Part shown: positions 1 to 8,467 of the stretch, in pieces | Layout of the letters: every line of letters starts with the position of its first letter | Numbering within the stretch: the stretch's first letter is position 1 | NCBI GenBank assembly: GCA_040901705.1 | Contig: JBBDYI010000170.1 | Span: forward strand, 1 to 26,188 | Length of the DNA: 26,188 nt | DNA from: PLA5 sp040901705 | GTDB taxonomy: Bacteria; Planctomycetota; Planctomycetia; Pirellulales; PLA5 | Direction: 5' to 3' | The notes under the pieces: generated by a model | What the model was told of the DNA's origin: nothing | The model's input: the letters and a program-made list of their open reading frames with translations, nothing else | The model's database searches: none | Made by a program: the position numbers and the translations under genes

Positions 1-64
1 GGAAGCCTTCTGGAAAGACCACCCAAATTAACCCACAATCATGACGCCCACACCCCATGCGCCG

Positions 65-2539
65 TTACTTCGCTTTCTCCTTCTCTTTCGCCTTCGCCTT
101 GCGCGGTCCCGGCGGCGTCGTTTCGCGCAGATACCGCGCCAACATGCCGAACAGATGCCGCGTCGTGTTGCGGCTTTCCGAGATGCTGTGGCTGCGGTTC
201 GGATAGGCGAACATCGTGAACTGCTTATCGTGGGCGACCAATGCGTTGACCAACGCCTCGGCCCCTTGATAGTGGCAGTTGTCGTCGCCCGTGCCGTGAA
301 CGAGCAGCAAGTTGCCCTTAAGCTGCTGCGCATAGTTCACCGCCGAGCCGCGATAATAGCCATCGGCATTATCGCCCGGCAGGCCCATGTAGCGTTCCTG
401 ATAAATCGAATCGTAAAACCGCTGATTCGGCACCGGCGCGACCGCCATGCCCGTGCGGTACAAGTCGGGATAACGGAACATCGCGTTGAGCGTCATCGAG
501 CCGCCGCCGCTCCAGCCCCAGATGGCGATCCGCTCCGGGTCGAGATACGGCCGCTCGGCGAGCAGTTTGCGCGTGGCCGCCGCTTGCTCGGCCGAGGCCA
601 GCACGCCGATCTGGCGGTAGATGCACTTTCGCCACGCCCGACCGCGCGGGGCCGGCGTGCCGCGATTGTCGACGCTCATCACCACGTAGCCTTGTTGGGC
701 GAGCATCGTGTACCACAGATAATTGCGGCCCATCCAGCGGTTGAGCACCGTCTGTCCCGCCGGTTCGCCGTATACGTAGAACAACACGGGATAGCGGCGA
801 TTCTTTTTCATCTTCGCCGGTTTGATGCACCAACCGTCGAGCAGCACGCCGTCGCCGACGTCGACGCGGAAGAACTCCGCCGGCGAACGCTTGAGCTTGG
901 CGAGCTTTTTCTTGAGATCCTCGTTGTCGGCCAGCACGCGGACTTGTTTGTGATCGCTGAGGCTGACGATTTCCGTCACCGGCGGCGTGTCGAACGTCGA
1001 AAACGAATGCACGGCGTACTTCGCATCCGGCGAAACGCGATAGTCGTGCGTGCCGCGTTGCTCCGCCGGCGTGACCCGCTCGGCCGCCGAACCGTCGAGC
1101 TTGGCGCGAAACAGATACTTTTCCGTCGCATTGTCCGGCGACGCCAGGTAATACAGCCAGCCGCCGCCCTGGCCCACATCGCGATCTTCGTCGACCGCTT
1201 CGATCGCGATCGCATCGACGCCCGCCGGAGTGATCGCTTCGGCCTTACCGTCGGCGAGCGCCACGGCATACGCCCGCCGCCAGCCGTCGCGCTCGCTGAG
1301 CCAGACGAGCTTGCGGCCGTCGTCGATAAAACGAAACGCCGTGTTCTCGTTATCGACCCACGCTTCGTCGGTTTCGGTGAATGCTGTGCGAATACCGCCC
1401 GGTGCCGGATACCTTAGATTTGCACGTTCGCGTGGCAGCTGAACCATTATCACGCGGTTCTCGTTCTGCAATCGATTGAACTGCTGCAGGATGACCGCGT
1501 CCTCGCTCGCCCATTCCATGTGAGCGATATAGTGCTCGCGCGGGTCGCCCGGCACGTCGAGCCATTCGGTCTTGCCGCCGGCCGCTCCGACGACGCCGAC
1601 GCGCACCGCCGAGTTCCGCTCGCCGGCCTTGGGATAAGGGAAAGTCTTTACTTCCGGATAAAGGCCCTGCGTGTTGTTGACCAGCGGATACGCGCGCACG
1701 CCCGTCGTGTCGACCTGCCAATAGGCGATCCTCTCGCCGTCGGGGCTCCAGCGGAATCCGTCGCGCAAATTCAATTCTTCCTCGTTCACCCAATCGAACG
1801 TACCGTTGATCCGCGTCGGCGATCCGTCGTTCGTTAGTCGAGCGATGCCGCCGCCGCGCAAATCCTCAACGTAAATGTCGTTCTCCCGCACGTAGGCCAC
1901 GCGCAAGCCGTCGGGCGAAAACGTCGCGAACATCAGCGACGACGCCCGCGCGCCGCTGACTGCACGGGTGCCACTGGCTCCGCCAGTGCCGCCGAGTTTC
2001 TTCAACTCGCCCGCCGCAATGTCGAGCACCCAATAATCGCCCCGCGTGCGCTGCCGCCAGACGCGGCGGCTGTTCGTGTAGATCAACAGCTTCGCCCCGT
2101 CGGCCGAAAACTCGTACGATTCGACCGACAGCGGCGACTCCTCGCCCGACGGCACGAACCGCAGCGCCGGCACGATCACTTCCGTGCGGTCGCTGGCCAA
2201 GTCGTGCCACACGAGATCGCGTCCGCCGCCGTCCGCCGCTTTTTCCCACGTCACATAGCCGCCGCGCCGCGCGTTCCAATCGACGCCGCCGCCGTGCCCG
2301 CCGCCGCCATGACCAACGCCGAACTCGCCCGACGCGAACACGCGATCGAACGTCAGCAAACTGGCGTCGGGTTTGTTCTTGCCCGGCTTTTCCTTCTGCG
2401 GCTCTTCGGCCCGTACGATTTCGCTGAGCGCGCCGCTCGCAGCGGCAACGATCACCAGCAAAGACCACGCGGCAATCGCGAGAATACGTCGTCGCGGCGT
2501 CAAATTCGAATCGCACGCGGAGCAGGTCGAACGCATCAT
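65..2539 (-). CDS. Secreted dipeptidyl peptidase IV (S9 family peptidase)
   Basis: Serine exopeptidase that removes N-terminal dipeptides, acting outside the cytoplasm. The 824-aa product has a hydrophobic N-terminal segment after an RRR cluster (ILAIAAWSLLVIVAAA), a signal peptide or anchor. The DPP IV beta-propeller follows; DWVNEEELNLRDGF near residues 250-263 matches the Glu-Glu motif that binds the substrate amino terminus. The C-terminal alpha/beta hydrolase domain carries the triad: Ser677 in GWSGGG, Asp752 in HGTGDDN and His784 in NRSHS. Length is normal for the family. An in-frame start at 2644 exists, but the ATG at 2539 places the signal peptide sensibly; neither has a clear Shine-Dalgarno. 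The C-terminus is a Lys/Glu/Ala tail (KAKAKEKEKAK). The upstream minus-strand gene is 257 nt away, so it is probably transcribed alone. Family assignment is secure; the physiological substrate is unknown. Confidence 0.93.
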   Translation of the reverse strand: MMRSTCSACDSNLTPRRRILAIAAWSLLVIVAAASGALSEIVRAEEPQKEKPGKNKPDASLLTFDRVFASGEFGVGHGGGGHGGGVDWNARRGGYVTWEKAADGGGRDLVWHDLASDRTEVIVPALRFVPSGEESPLSVESYEFSADGAKLLIYTNSRRVWRQRTRGDYWVLDIAAGELKKLGGTGGASGTRAVSGARASSLMFATFSPDGLRVAYVRENDIYVEDLRGGGIARLTNDGSPTRINGTFDWVNEEELNLRDGFRWSPDGERIAYWQVDTTGVRAYPLVNNTQGLYPEVKTFPYPKAGERNSAVRVGVVGAAGGKTEWLDVPGDPREHYIAHMEWASEDAVILQQFNRLQNENRVIMVQLPRERANLRYPAPGGIRTAFTETDEAWVDNENTAFRFIDDGRKLVWLSERDGWRRAYAVALADGKAEAITPAGVDAIAIEAVDEDRDVGQGGGWLYYLASPDNATEKYLFRAKLDGSAAERVTPAEQRGTHDYRVSPDAKYAVHSFSTFDTPPVTEIVSLSDHKQVRVLADNEDLKKKLAKLKRSPAEFFRVDVGDGVLLDGWCIKPAKMKKNRRYPVLFYVYGEPAGQTVLNRWMGRNYLWYTMLAQQGYVVMSVDNRGTPAPRGRAWRKCIYRQIGVLASAEQAAATRKLLAERPYLDPERIAIWGWSGGGSMTLNAMFRYPDLYRTGMAVAPVPNQRFYDSIYQERYMGLPGDNADGYYRGSAVNYAQQLKGNLLLVHGTGDDNCHYQGAEALVNALVAHDKQFTMFAYPNRSHSISESRNTTRHLFGMLARYLRETTPPGPRKAKAKEKEKAK

Positions 2540-2693
2540 TGGGCAAATTCTCGGTAGGCCAGACAAGTCGAAACCGTGCCGCCAGCGGCACAATTCGCCG
2601 CCACGGACAGTTTCGATATTGTTTCGCCAGCGGCCGAGAATCAAGAGGAAGAAGGTGGAATCGAAGAACCACGCACGCCACGATCCAACCTCA

Positions 2694-2721
2694 AACCTCT
2701 AATCTCCAACCTCTAATCTCC
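2694..2721. repeat. Perfect 2 x 14-bp tandem repeat
   Basis: Two perfect copies of AACCTCTAATCTCC lie head to tail in the gap between the DPP IV gene and the isomerase gene. A degenerate partial copy (CAACCTC) precedes them. The unit itself has two similar halves (CCTCTAA, TCTCC). Function unknown; it looks like a small intergenic minisatellite. Confidence 0.8.
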
Positions 2722-2795
2722 ATCCCGCACACCGCCCGGAACCAATGAGCACACGGAGGCGTCCCGACAGCGACCACAGCGATGCGAGCTAACGC

Positions 2796-3794
2796 CTACT
2801 CATCCGAAAACGCCGAATCGAACGCCCGGCCGCTCGGTGCGAAGTCGATCCGCTTGACGAAGTCGGCCGCCTCGCGGGCACCGTGATCGCGATCCATGCC
2901 GCAATCTTCCCATTCGACCGACAGCGGCCCTTGATAGCCAACGACGTTGAGCGCCCGGATGATCTCCTCGAAGTTCACGGCCCCGCGGCCCGGCGAGCGG
3001 AAGTCCCAGCCGCGGCGCGGGTCGCCGAAGTTGAGGTGGCTGGTGAGGATGCCGCTGCGGCCGTTGAGCGTGGTGATCGCGTCCTTGACGTGGACGTGAT
3101 AGATGCGGTCCGGAAACGCGCGGATGAACTCGACCGGGTCGATGCCTTGCCAGATCAAGTGACTGGGATCAAAGTTGAAACCGAACGTCTCGCGGCCGCC
3201 GAGCGCGTCGAGGGCACGCTGGGCGGTGTAAATGTCGAAGGCGATCTCCGTGGGATGGACTTCCAGCGCGAATCGCACGCCGCATTCGTCAAATACGTCG
3301 AGAATCGGATTGAACCGATCGGCGAACAGCTTGAAGCCGTCCTCGATCATCTTTTCGCTCACCGGCGGGAACGAATACAGCAGGTGCCAGATGCTCGACC
3401 CGGTGAATCCATTCACTACGTCAACGCCGAACTTCTGCGCCGCGCGGGCCGTGTTCTTCAGTTCCTCCACCGCCCGCTTGTTGACGCCGTCGCCCTTGCC
3501 GTCGCCCCACACGTAGGGCGGCAAGATCAGCTTGTGCCGCTCGTCGATGTTGTCGCACACCGCCTGGCCGACCAGATGGGCGCTAATCGCCTTGCACTGC
3601 AGGTCGTGCTTCTCCAGCGCGGCCCGTTTCGCCGCGCAGTAGCCGGAGTCGGCCAGCGCCTTGTCGACCTCGAAGTGATCGCCCCAGCAAGCCAGTTCGA
3701 TGCCCTGATAGCCGAACTCCTTCGTCTTGCGGGCCATATCATCGAGCTTCAAATCGGCCCATTGTCCGGTGAACAGCGTAACGAGGCGTGACAT
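2796..3794 (-). CDS. Sugar phosphate isomerase/epimerase-like TIM barrel protein
   Basis: 332-aa soluble protein of the xylose isomerase-like TIM barrel superfamily (AP endonuclease family 2 fold). The metal-ligand pattern is visible in order: Glu in LEVHPTE, Asp and His in FNFDPSHL, His in YHVHVKD and Glu in LSVEWED near the C-terminus. The N-terminus (VTLFTGQWADLKLDDMARKT) has no signal peptide, so the protein is cytoplasmic. GGAG lies a few bases upstream of the ATG at 3794 and supports this start. Members of this superfamily isomerise or epimerise sugars and inositol derivatives, and planctomycetes hold many paralogues. The exact substrate cannot be read from the sequence. It stands alone between the DPP IV gene and the giant surface protein. 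Confidence 0.88.
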   Translation of the reverse strand: MSRLVTLFTGQWADLKLDDMARKTKEFGYQGIELACWGDHFEVDKALADSGYCAAKRAALEKHDLQCKAISAHLVGQAVCDNIDERHKLILPPYVWGDGKGDGVNKRAVEELKNTARAAQKFGVDVVNGFTGSSIWHLLYSFPPVSEKMIEDGFKLFADRFNPILDVFDECGVRFALEVHPTEIAFDIYTAQRALDALGGRETFGFNFDPSHLIWQGIDPVEFIRAFPDRIYHVHVKDAITTLNGRSGILTSHLNFGDPRRGWDFRSPGRGAVNFEEIIRALNVVGYQGPLSVEWEDCGMDRDHGAREAADFVKRIDFAPSGRAFDSAFSDE

Positions 3795-4018
3795 GGCGGC
3801 TCCGAATCGGTCTTGTTAGGTGTCTCGAATGGGTCGACGGACGCACCGCCACGCGAGTCGGCGCGGCGGGTATAGAAAGCGTGTCGAACGCGGCGTGGAT
3901 TTCATATTTTGGCAGTTTTCGCCCGACGTGCAACTCCCCGCCGCCTGCCGCAATGAGTTTGCAGGAGATGCGGATTGGGGACGGCGGGAAGACTTTGACG
4001 CCGCGGCGGCGCAAACAA

Positions 4019-4054
4019 GCGCCGCGAAGAGAATGGTCGTTCTCTCCGCGGCGC
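4019..4054 (-). terminator. Strong hairpin terminator for the giant surface protein gene
   Basis: Two 15-bp arms (GCGCCGCGAAGAGAA at 4019-4033 and its near-perfect complement at 4040-4054, one mismatch) enclose a 6-nt loop, 39 nt after the stop of the 1357-aa gene. On the minus strand the stem is followed by TTGTTT, a short imperfect U-tract. This fits a Rho-independent terminator of that gene. The rest of 3795-4092 shows nothing recognisable. Confidence 0.6.
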
Positions 4055-4092
4055 CTTGCGAAGCCGCGCTGGCCGGACGTTGGATCGGCGAT

Positions 4093-7000
4093 TTAATCGA
4101 GCGGACCACCCAGTGTTTCCGCCCGCACAACCGATCGCGCGATGGTTCGGCCGCGCGGCCGTAAGTGCGATAGACTCTGTTCGCTGCGTGCGACCGAAAG
4201 CCCGGCGTCGGTCGATTCCCGTTCGACGATCGCCCGATCGATGGCCGCGGCGCGGACCGCAGCCGGCGCTCGCAAGGCAATGCCGCGTCGCGTAGGTGCC
4301 GGCAAGCGATCGCTGGCCGCAGCCACGATGGCGGCCGCGGACGGACTGGATACCGATGACGGGATGCTGTTTCGCACGAGAATCGCGTCGACGTAGTTCA
4401 CCGCGCCATTGCCGTCGACGTCGTGCAGCGGCGAATAACCGGCGTCCGTCGTCGCAAGAAAGCCCGCCGCCACGCTCGCCGCTACGTCGGCCAAACCGAC
4501 CGTCGCGTCGCGGTTCACGTCGCCGGGCAACACGCGGAACTCGAACACGAAATCTCCGCCGGCCGCGCCGTTGCCCGACGGGAAACTGCTCTCGCCGGTC
4601 GTCCAGTCGCCGTCTAGCGCCGCGCCGCCGGTCGAATGGGCCGTGTCGAACAATGTAAAGGTGTATCGATCCGCGGCGAGGGTTTGTCCATCGGCCACGT
4701 TCCAAATCGCAAAGAGAGTGCCCGCCGGACCTTCCGACGTCAGCGGCGCGTCGAGCATCACCTTGCCCGTCGTCGCCCCAACGAGCGTGGCCGATATCAG
4801 GTTTGCATCGTCGACGAATTCGCTGAAGTCAAGCGCAATCGTCGATAGTCCGCCCCAGGGCAGCGTGGCAAGTTGATCGCCGCCGCCGGGAATCGCGAAG
4901 CCGCCGCTGCCGAGTCCGTTGTTCTGTAAGAACTGTCGAAAGTCGCTCGACCAGCCGACGTTCTGCACCTCGACACTCGTCACCCGCGGTCCGGCCGTCG
5001 AACCGGTCGATTCGATCGACGCGGTCGCCGCCGCGGAGTTGAGCGTGCCGCGCAGTTCCAAGTCGAAGCTGATGTCGGAACTATCCGCCGCGGCCTGATG
5101 GATTTCGACCGCCAGCACGTTGCGGCCGTTGATCAGCAACCCGGCCGGCACGTTGATCGAAACCGGAGTCGATTCGGCAGCGGTGCCGATGGTCAGCGGC
5201 CCGGCCAGCGTACCGAACAACGCCCCGGCGGCGAGGTTGTCGCGGCCGACTTCGACGCCGTTGAGGTAGATGGCCACGCCGTCGTCGCGAATGACGTCGA
5301 GCACGAGATCGGTCACGGCCGCGGCGTCAGCGACGTCGAAGGCGTGGCGGAAGTACGTCGTGATGTACTTATTGGATCCGGAAGGTCCGTAGCGGACGAG
5401 CGAAGTCTCGTCGCCGTCGCCGTAACCCAGTTCGCCGAGACCGATCGACCACGCCGCGTCGTCGAACGCGGCGGCTCGCCAGGCCGTGCCCTGGTCGCTG
5501 CCGTTGTCCATGATTCGCCAACGCGAGCCCAGCGGAACGAGCGTCGTGCTTTGCGTCGCGCGATAGGTGAACGAATCGGCGGCGGCGACCGTCGGCGTGT
5601 ACGTGAAACCACCGTTGGCCGCCAGATTGAGCGTGCCGTTGGCCGGGCCCGACACGAGCACCGCCGTCAAAGTGTTGTTTTCCAAATCGGCATCGTTGGC
5701 GAGCACGCCGGACGCGGCATCGACGACCAGCGGCGTCGTGCCCGTAGCGCTGTATGGCCCATCGTCGCTGGCGGTCGGCGCGTCGTCCGCCGCTTCGACG
5801 ATGAGATTCACTATCTGCGGCGACGGCGCGGCCGGATTCGCCGTCAGCCAGGCGTCGAAGCTGATGTCGCTGCTGCCGCCGCTGGATTGATGGACTTCGA
5901 CGGCCAGCGTGTTGATGCCGTTGGACAACAGATTCACCGGCACGGAGAACGTAATCGGCGTCGATTCGTCGCCGCCGCCGATTGCAACGTTCGCCGGCGT
6001 GTCGAAGGCCGCGCCGGCCGCGAGGTTGTCGCGTCCGAGTTCGACGCCGTTGATGAATATGGCGACCCCGTCGTCGCGAACGACGTGCAGCGTGAGCGGC
6101 TGCGTGAAATGATTGACGTCGTCGATTTCGAATTTGTGACGGAAATACGTCGTGATGTAGTTGTCGCCCAGATCGGTCGGCGATTCGATGCAGCCGTCGG
6201 CTGGGTTCGCATCGCACGCCACGACGGTCGCTTCGTCGCCGTCGCCATAGCCGAGTTCGCCGCGGCCTTGGGGCCAGGCGGCGTCGTCAAAGGCAGCGGC
6301 GCGCCATGCCGTGCCTTGATTGCTGCCGTCGCCCAGGTAATTCCAGATCGTGCCGCGTGAGACGACGATCGGCGTCGACGATTCGGCGGCCAGATAGGTG
6401 AAGCTGTCAGGCCCCGAAAAGTCGGCGTCGGGCGTGTAGACAAACGTGCCGGCAGAGTTGAACGACAACGTGCCGTGCGCCGGCCGCGAGAAAATGCTGG
6501 CGAACAGCGGACCGCCCGCGTTGTTCACGTCGTTGGCCAGCGGTCCGAGATTGCCGCGGCGGGCGACCAGTTCGAGGTCGAAGCTGACGTCGGAACTGCC
6601 GCCGTCCACTTGATGCACTTCGACGGCGATCACGTTCCTGCCCACGACCAGCATGTCGGCCGGTGCCGTGAATTCGAAATAGTCCACGCCGTCGTCGGCC
6701 GCGGTCGTCAAAGCCGGCGTGTCGAACGCGGCGCCGGCGGCCAAATTGTCGCGGGCGACTTCGACGCCGTTGACGTACACGGCCGCGCCGTCGTCGCGAC
6801 GCAGCCGCACCAGTAGTTCGTGGATGTCGTCGACTTGGTCCAGCACCACGTCGCGGCGGAAATACGACGTGATGTAGTTGTCGTTGAGATTGGGATTCTC
6901 CGCGCAGGGAGGGGTTGGGTCGGGATCGCAGATAATCACGGTGCCTTCGCCGCCGTCGCCGTAGCCGAATTCCGCTTCGGACGGACCTTTCCACGCGGTG

Positions 7001-8166
7001 TCGTTGAACGCCGTGGCCCGCCACGCGGTTCCCTGGTTGCTGCCGTCGTCGAGATATCGCCACAGCGAGCCGCGCGGCAGCAGCGTTTCGTTGCGGAGCG
7101 GCGGGCTGGCCAGCACGGAAAGCTGGTGATCTTCGAGGACGTGGTACGTTTCTCCTTGAGTCGCAATCTGCGGCAGCGACGTGATCGTCACCGTAGCAAT
7201 GTTCGATTGCTCCGGCGGCGGCGATGCCTGGCCGGTTGCCCGGACGGATCCAGCCAGGGTCAAGTCCAGCGAGTTACCATCGCCGAGGTCGAACGTCCCG
7301 ACGAAGTTGACGGGAAACGTCAACGTGATGGTCGAGCCGACTTGGCTCAACGCGCCCGTGATGTCGGTAACGATGCCGGCGTTGTCGAATATCTGAGGAT
7401 TGGGCGGAAGCGCTGGGCAGAGGTTAAGAACGCTGCTGCACGCCAGGTTCGCCTGGCCCGTAACTCTCAGATCGTTCCCGACTTGCGTGAAACTACCCGC
7501 GGCGACGTTTGCCGCCGGGCCGGGCGTTTCCATCGTCACGTGCATCGAACCGGCCGCGGCGTTGGCGGTGAGGTTCGCGACGATGTAATTGAAGGAGAAG
7601 TCAAGCGAATCGACGAGCGTCAGATCGAGGTCGGCAATTTGGGCCGTGACGAACGGCGAGGTGGTCGGCGATAGCCGCGCGACGACAGTTCCAGAGAGCC
7701 GCGTCGTGTCATTGTCCGTGCGGCTACCCACGCCGGCGACCGTGACCGTCGCCGTGACGTTGACGTTCGACTGCGATTGATCGACGGTGAACACGATCGA
7801 AGGATCGGCCACCGCCCGATAGGTGAAGGTGTCGTCGCCGACGAAGCCGGGATTCGGTGTGTAGCTGAACGATCCGTTGGACGAAAGATTCAGCGTGCCG
7901 TTGCTGGCGCCGCTGACCAGCGATGCCTGTAGCAGGTCGCCTTCGGGATCGCTGTCGTTGGCCAGCACCCCGGCCGCGGGCACGTTGAGCGTCGCCCCGC
8001 CGATGGCCGTGTACGAATCGGCGACCGCCGTCGGCGCGGCCAGCACCAGCCGACCTTCGAGGGCTTCGAGCCGCAATTGCTTTTTCGTCCCACGACGTGC
8101 GTTGGATGGTTTTCCCAAACTGCTCAGTCGGCGTGCAGTCGAACGTCCTAGCGGCTGCCAAATCAT
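4093..8166 (-). CDS. Giant secreted LEPR-XLL-like / cadherin-like / jelly-roll / dockerin protein
   Basis: 1357-aa surface or extracellular protein, probably adhesive or carbohydrate-binding. Residues 30-42 (QLRLEALEGRLVL) resemble the planctomycete LEPR-XLL N-terminal export motif. Cadherin-like tandem repeats lie at about 44-118, 543-592 and 795-871 (LANDxD, NGTLNL, FTYTP and DSFTYRA signatures). Three homologous jelly-roll modules (WRYLDDGSNQGTAW, YITTYFR, RDDGVAIYLNG and EVHQ signatures) occupy about 366-536, 605-776 and 879-1039. Residues 1058-1212 match a region that usually precedes dockerin in planctomycetes. A type I dockerin with two calcium loops (DVNRDATVGLAD and DVDGNGAVNYVD) spans about 1213-1268, followed by a basic 90-residue tail. 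AAGGA lies 8 nt upstream of the ATG at 8166. The partner of the dockerin is unknown; no cohesin is seen here. Confidence 0.88.
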   Translation of the reverse strand: MIWQPLGRSTARRLSSLGKPSNARRGTKKQLRLEALEGRLVLAAPTAVADSYTAIGGATLNVPAAGVLANDSDPEGDLLQASLVSGASNGTLNLSSNGSFSYTPNPGFVGDDTFTYRAVADPSIVFTVDQSQSNVNVTATVTVAGVGSRTDNDTTRLSGTVVARLSPTTSPFVTAQIADLDLTLVDSLDFSFNYIVANLTANAAAGSMHVTMETPGPAANVAAGSFTQVGNDLRVTGQANLACSSVLNLCPALPPNPQIFDNAGIVTDITGALSQVGSTITLTFPVNFVGTFDLGDGNSLDLTLAGSVRATGQASPPPEQSNIATVTITSLPQIATQGETYHVLEDHQLSVLASPPLRNETLLPRGSLWRYLDDGSNQGTAWRATAFNDTAWKGPSEAEFGYGDGGEGTVIICDPDPTPPCAENPNLNDNYITSYFRRDVVLDQVDDIHELLVRLRRDDGAAVYVNGVEVARDNLAAGAAFDTPALTTAADDGVDYFEFTAPADMLVVGRNVIAVEVHQVDGGSSDVSFDLELVARRGNLGPLANDVNNAGGPLFASIFSRPAHGTLSFNSAGTFVYTPDADFSGPDSFTYLAAESSTPIVVSRGTIWNYLGDGSNQGTAWRAAAFDDAAWPQGRGELGYGDGDEATVVACDANPADGCIESPTDLGDNYITTYFRHKFEIDDVNHFTQPLTLHVVRDDGVAIFINGVELGRDNLAAGAAFDTPANVAIGGGDESTPITFSVPVNLLSNGINTLAVEVHQSSGGSSDISFDAWLTANPAAPSPQIVNLIVEAADDAPTASDDGPYSATGTTPLVVDAASGVLANDADLENNTLTAVLVSGPANGTLNLAANGGFTYTPTVAAADSFTYRATQSTTLVPLGSRWRIMDNGSDQGTAWRAAAFDDAAWSIGLGELGYGDGDETSLVRYGPSGSNKYITTYFRHAFDVADAAAVTDLVLDVIRDDGVAIYLNGVEVGRDNLAAGALFGTLAGPLTIGTAAESTPVSINVPAGLLINGRNVLAVEIHQAAADSSDISFDLELRGTLNSAAATASIESTGSTAGPRVTSVEVQNVGWSSDFRQFLQNNGLGSGGFAIPGGGDQLATLPWGGLSTIALDFSEFVDDANLISATLVGATTGKVMLDAPLTSEGPAGTLFAIWNVADGQTLAADRYTFTLFDTAHSTGGAALDGDWTTGESSFPSGNGAAGGDFVFEFRVLPGDVNRDATVGLADVAASVAAGFLATTDAGYSPLHDVDGNGAVNYVDAILVRNSIPSSVSSPSAAAIVAAASDRLPAPTRRGIALRAPAAVRAAAIDRAIVERESTDAGLSVARSEQSLSHLRPRGRTIARSVVRAETLGGPLD
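4363..4530 (-). other. Type I dockerin-like domain (codons 1213-1268)
   Basis: Encodes two EF-hand-like calcium loops 35 residues apart, each with an Asp at loop position 1 and an Asp at position 12. In planctomycetes such dockerins are common at the C-terminus of large secreted proteins without a recognised cellulosome. Confidence 0.8.
5050..5532 (-). repeat. Jelly-roll module copy 3 (codons 879-1039)
   Basis: Third intragenic copy of a module of about 165 residues, running from SRWRIMDNGSDQGTAWR to DISFDLELRG. It lacks the Cys-containing loop found in copies 1 and 2, having RYGPSGSNK instead. It follows the F-strand-like DSFTYRA of a cadherin-like repeat. Confidence 0.85.
5839..6354 (-). 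repeat. Jelly-roll module copy 2 (codons 605-776)
   Basis: Second intragenic copy, from GTIWNYLGDGSNQGTAWR to DISFDAWLTAN. It carries a CX7C loop (Cys651, Cys659). It separates DSFTYLA from a terminal strand-like IVNLIVEAADDAP, which suggests insertion inside a cadherin-like domain. Confidence 0.85.
6559..7071 (-). repeat. Jelly-roll module copy 1 (codons 366-536)
   Basis: First intragenic copy, from GSLWRYLDDGSNQGTAWR to DVSFDLELVARRG. It carries a CX7C loop (Cys413, Cys421). It sits between EDHQLSVLAS and LANDVNNAGG, which are normally contiguous at the start of a cadherin-like repeat. Confidence 0.85.
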
Positions 8167-8225
8167 AAGAGTTGTCCTTGCCTATTCGCGGGAGTCGTCA
8201 GGGGCGCAGTACAATCAGGCCATCC

Positions 8226-8255
8226 TATTTAAGCCAGAACTTCCGTAAATAGCAA
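8226..8255 (-). promoter_or_regulatory. Putative sigma70-type promoter for the giant surface protein gene
   Basis: On the minus strand TTGCTA (8255-8250) and TAAATA (8231-8226) are separated by 18 nt, giving a 5' UTR of about 50-60 nt before the ATG at 8166. The fit is moderate and no experimental start site is known. The rest of the divergent 8167-8467 region shows no gene and no clear plus-strand promoter. Confidence 0.35.
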
Positions 8256-8467
8256 GTTTTTGCCGCGATGTCAGCAACGACCGGCCGGCGGCCACGTGGG
8301 AAGCGGACGCGGGCGCCAACAGGCCGCTCGCCGCACCAATCGGCCGCGACGCACCGTTTCGGTTGAGCGGCCGATTCGACGGGCGTATACTTCATCCGTG
8401 CCGCACGCCGATTATCGCGGCCGCTCGCTTTTCGCATCGTCCTTCAGTTCCCCATCGGGCCAACATC

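Noticed and set aside
1..64. Sequence left of the DPP IV stop
   Set aside because: Too short to support a gene or a terminator.
41..1417. Long plus-strand frame of 458 codons opposite the DPP IV gene
   Set aside because: Arg/Ala/His-rich composition with no family; it mirrors the codon pattern of the clearly real minus-strand peptidase.
5098..6360. 420-codon plus-strand frame within the giant protein gene
   Set aside because: Its internal repetitiveness simply reflects the jelly-roll repeats of the minus-strand gene.
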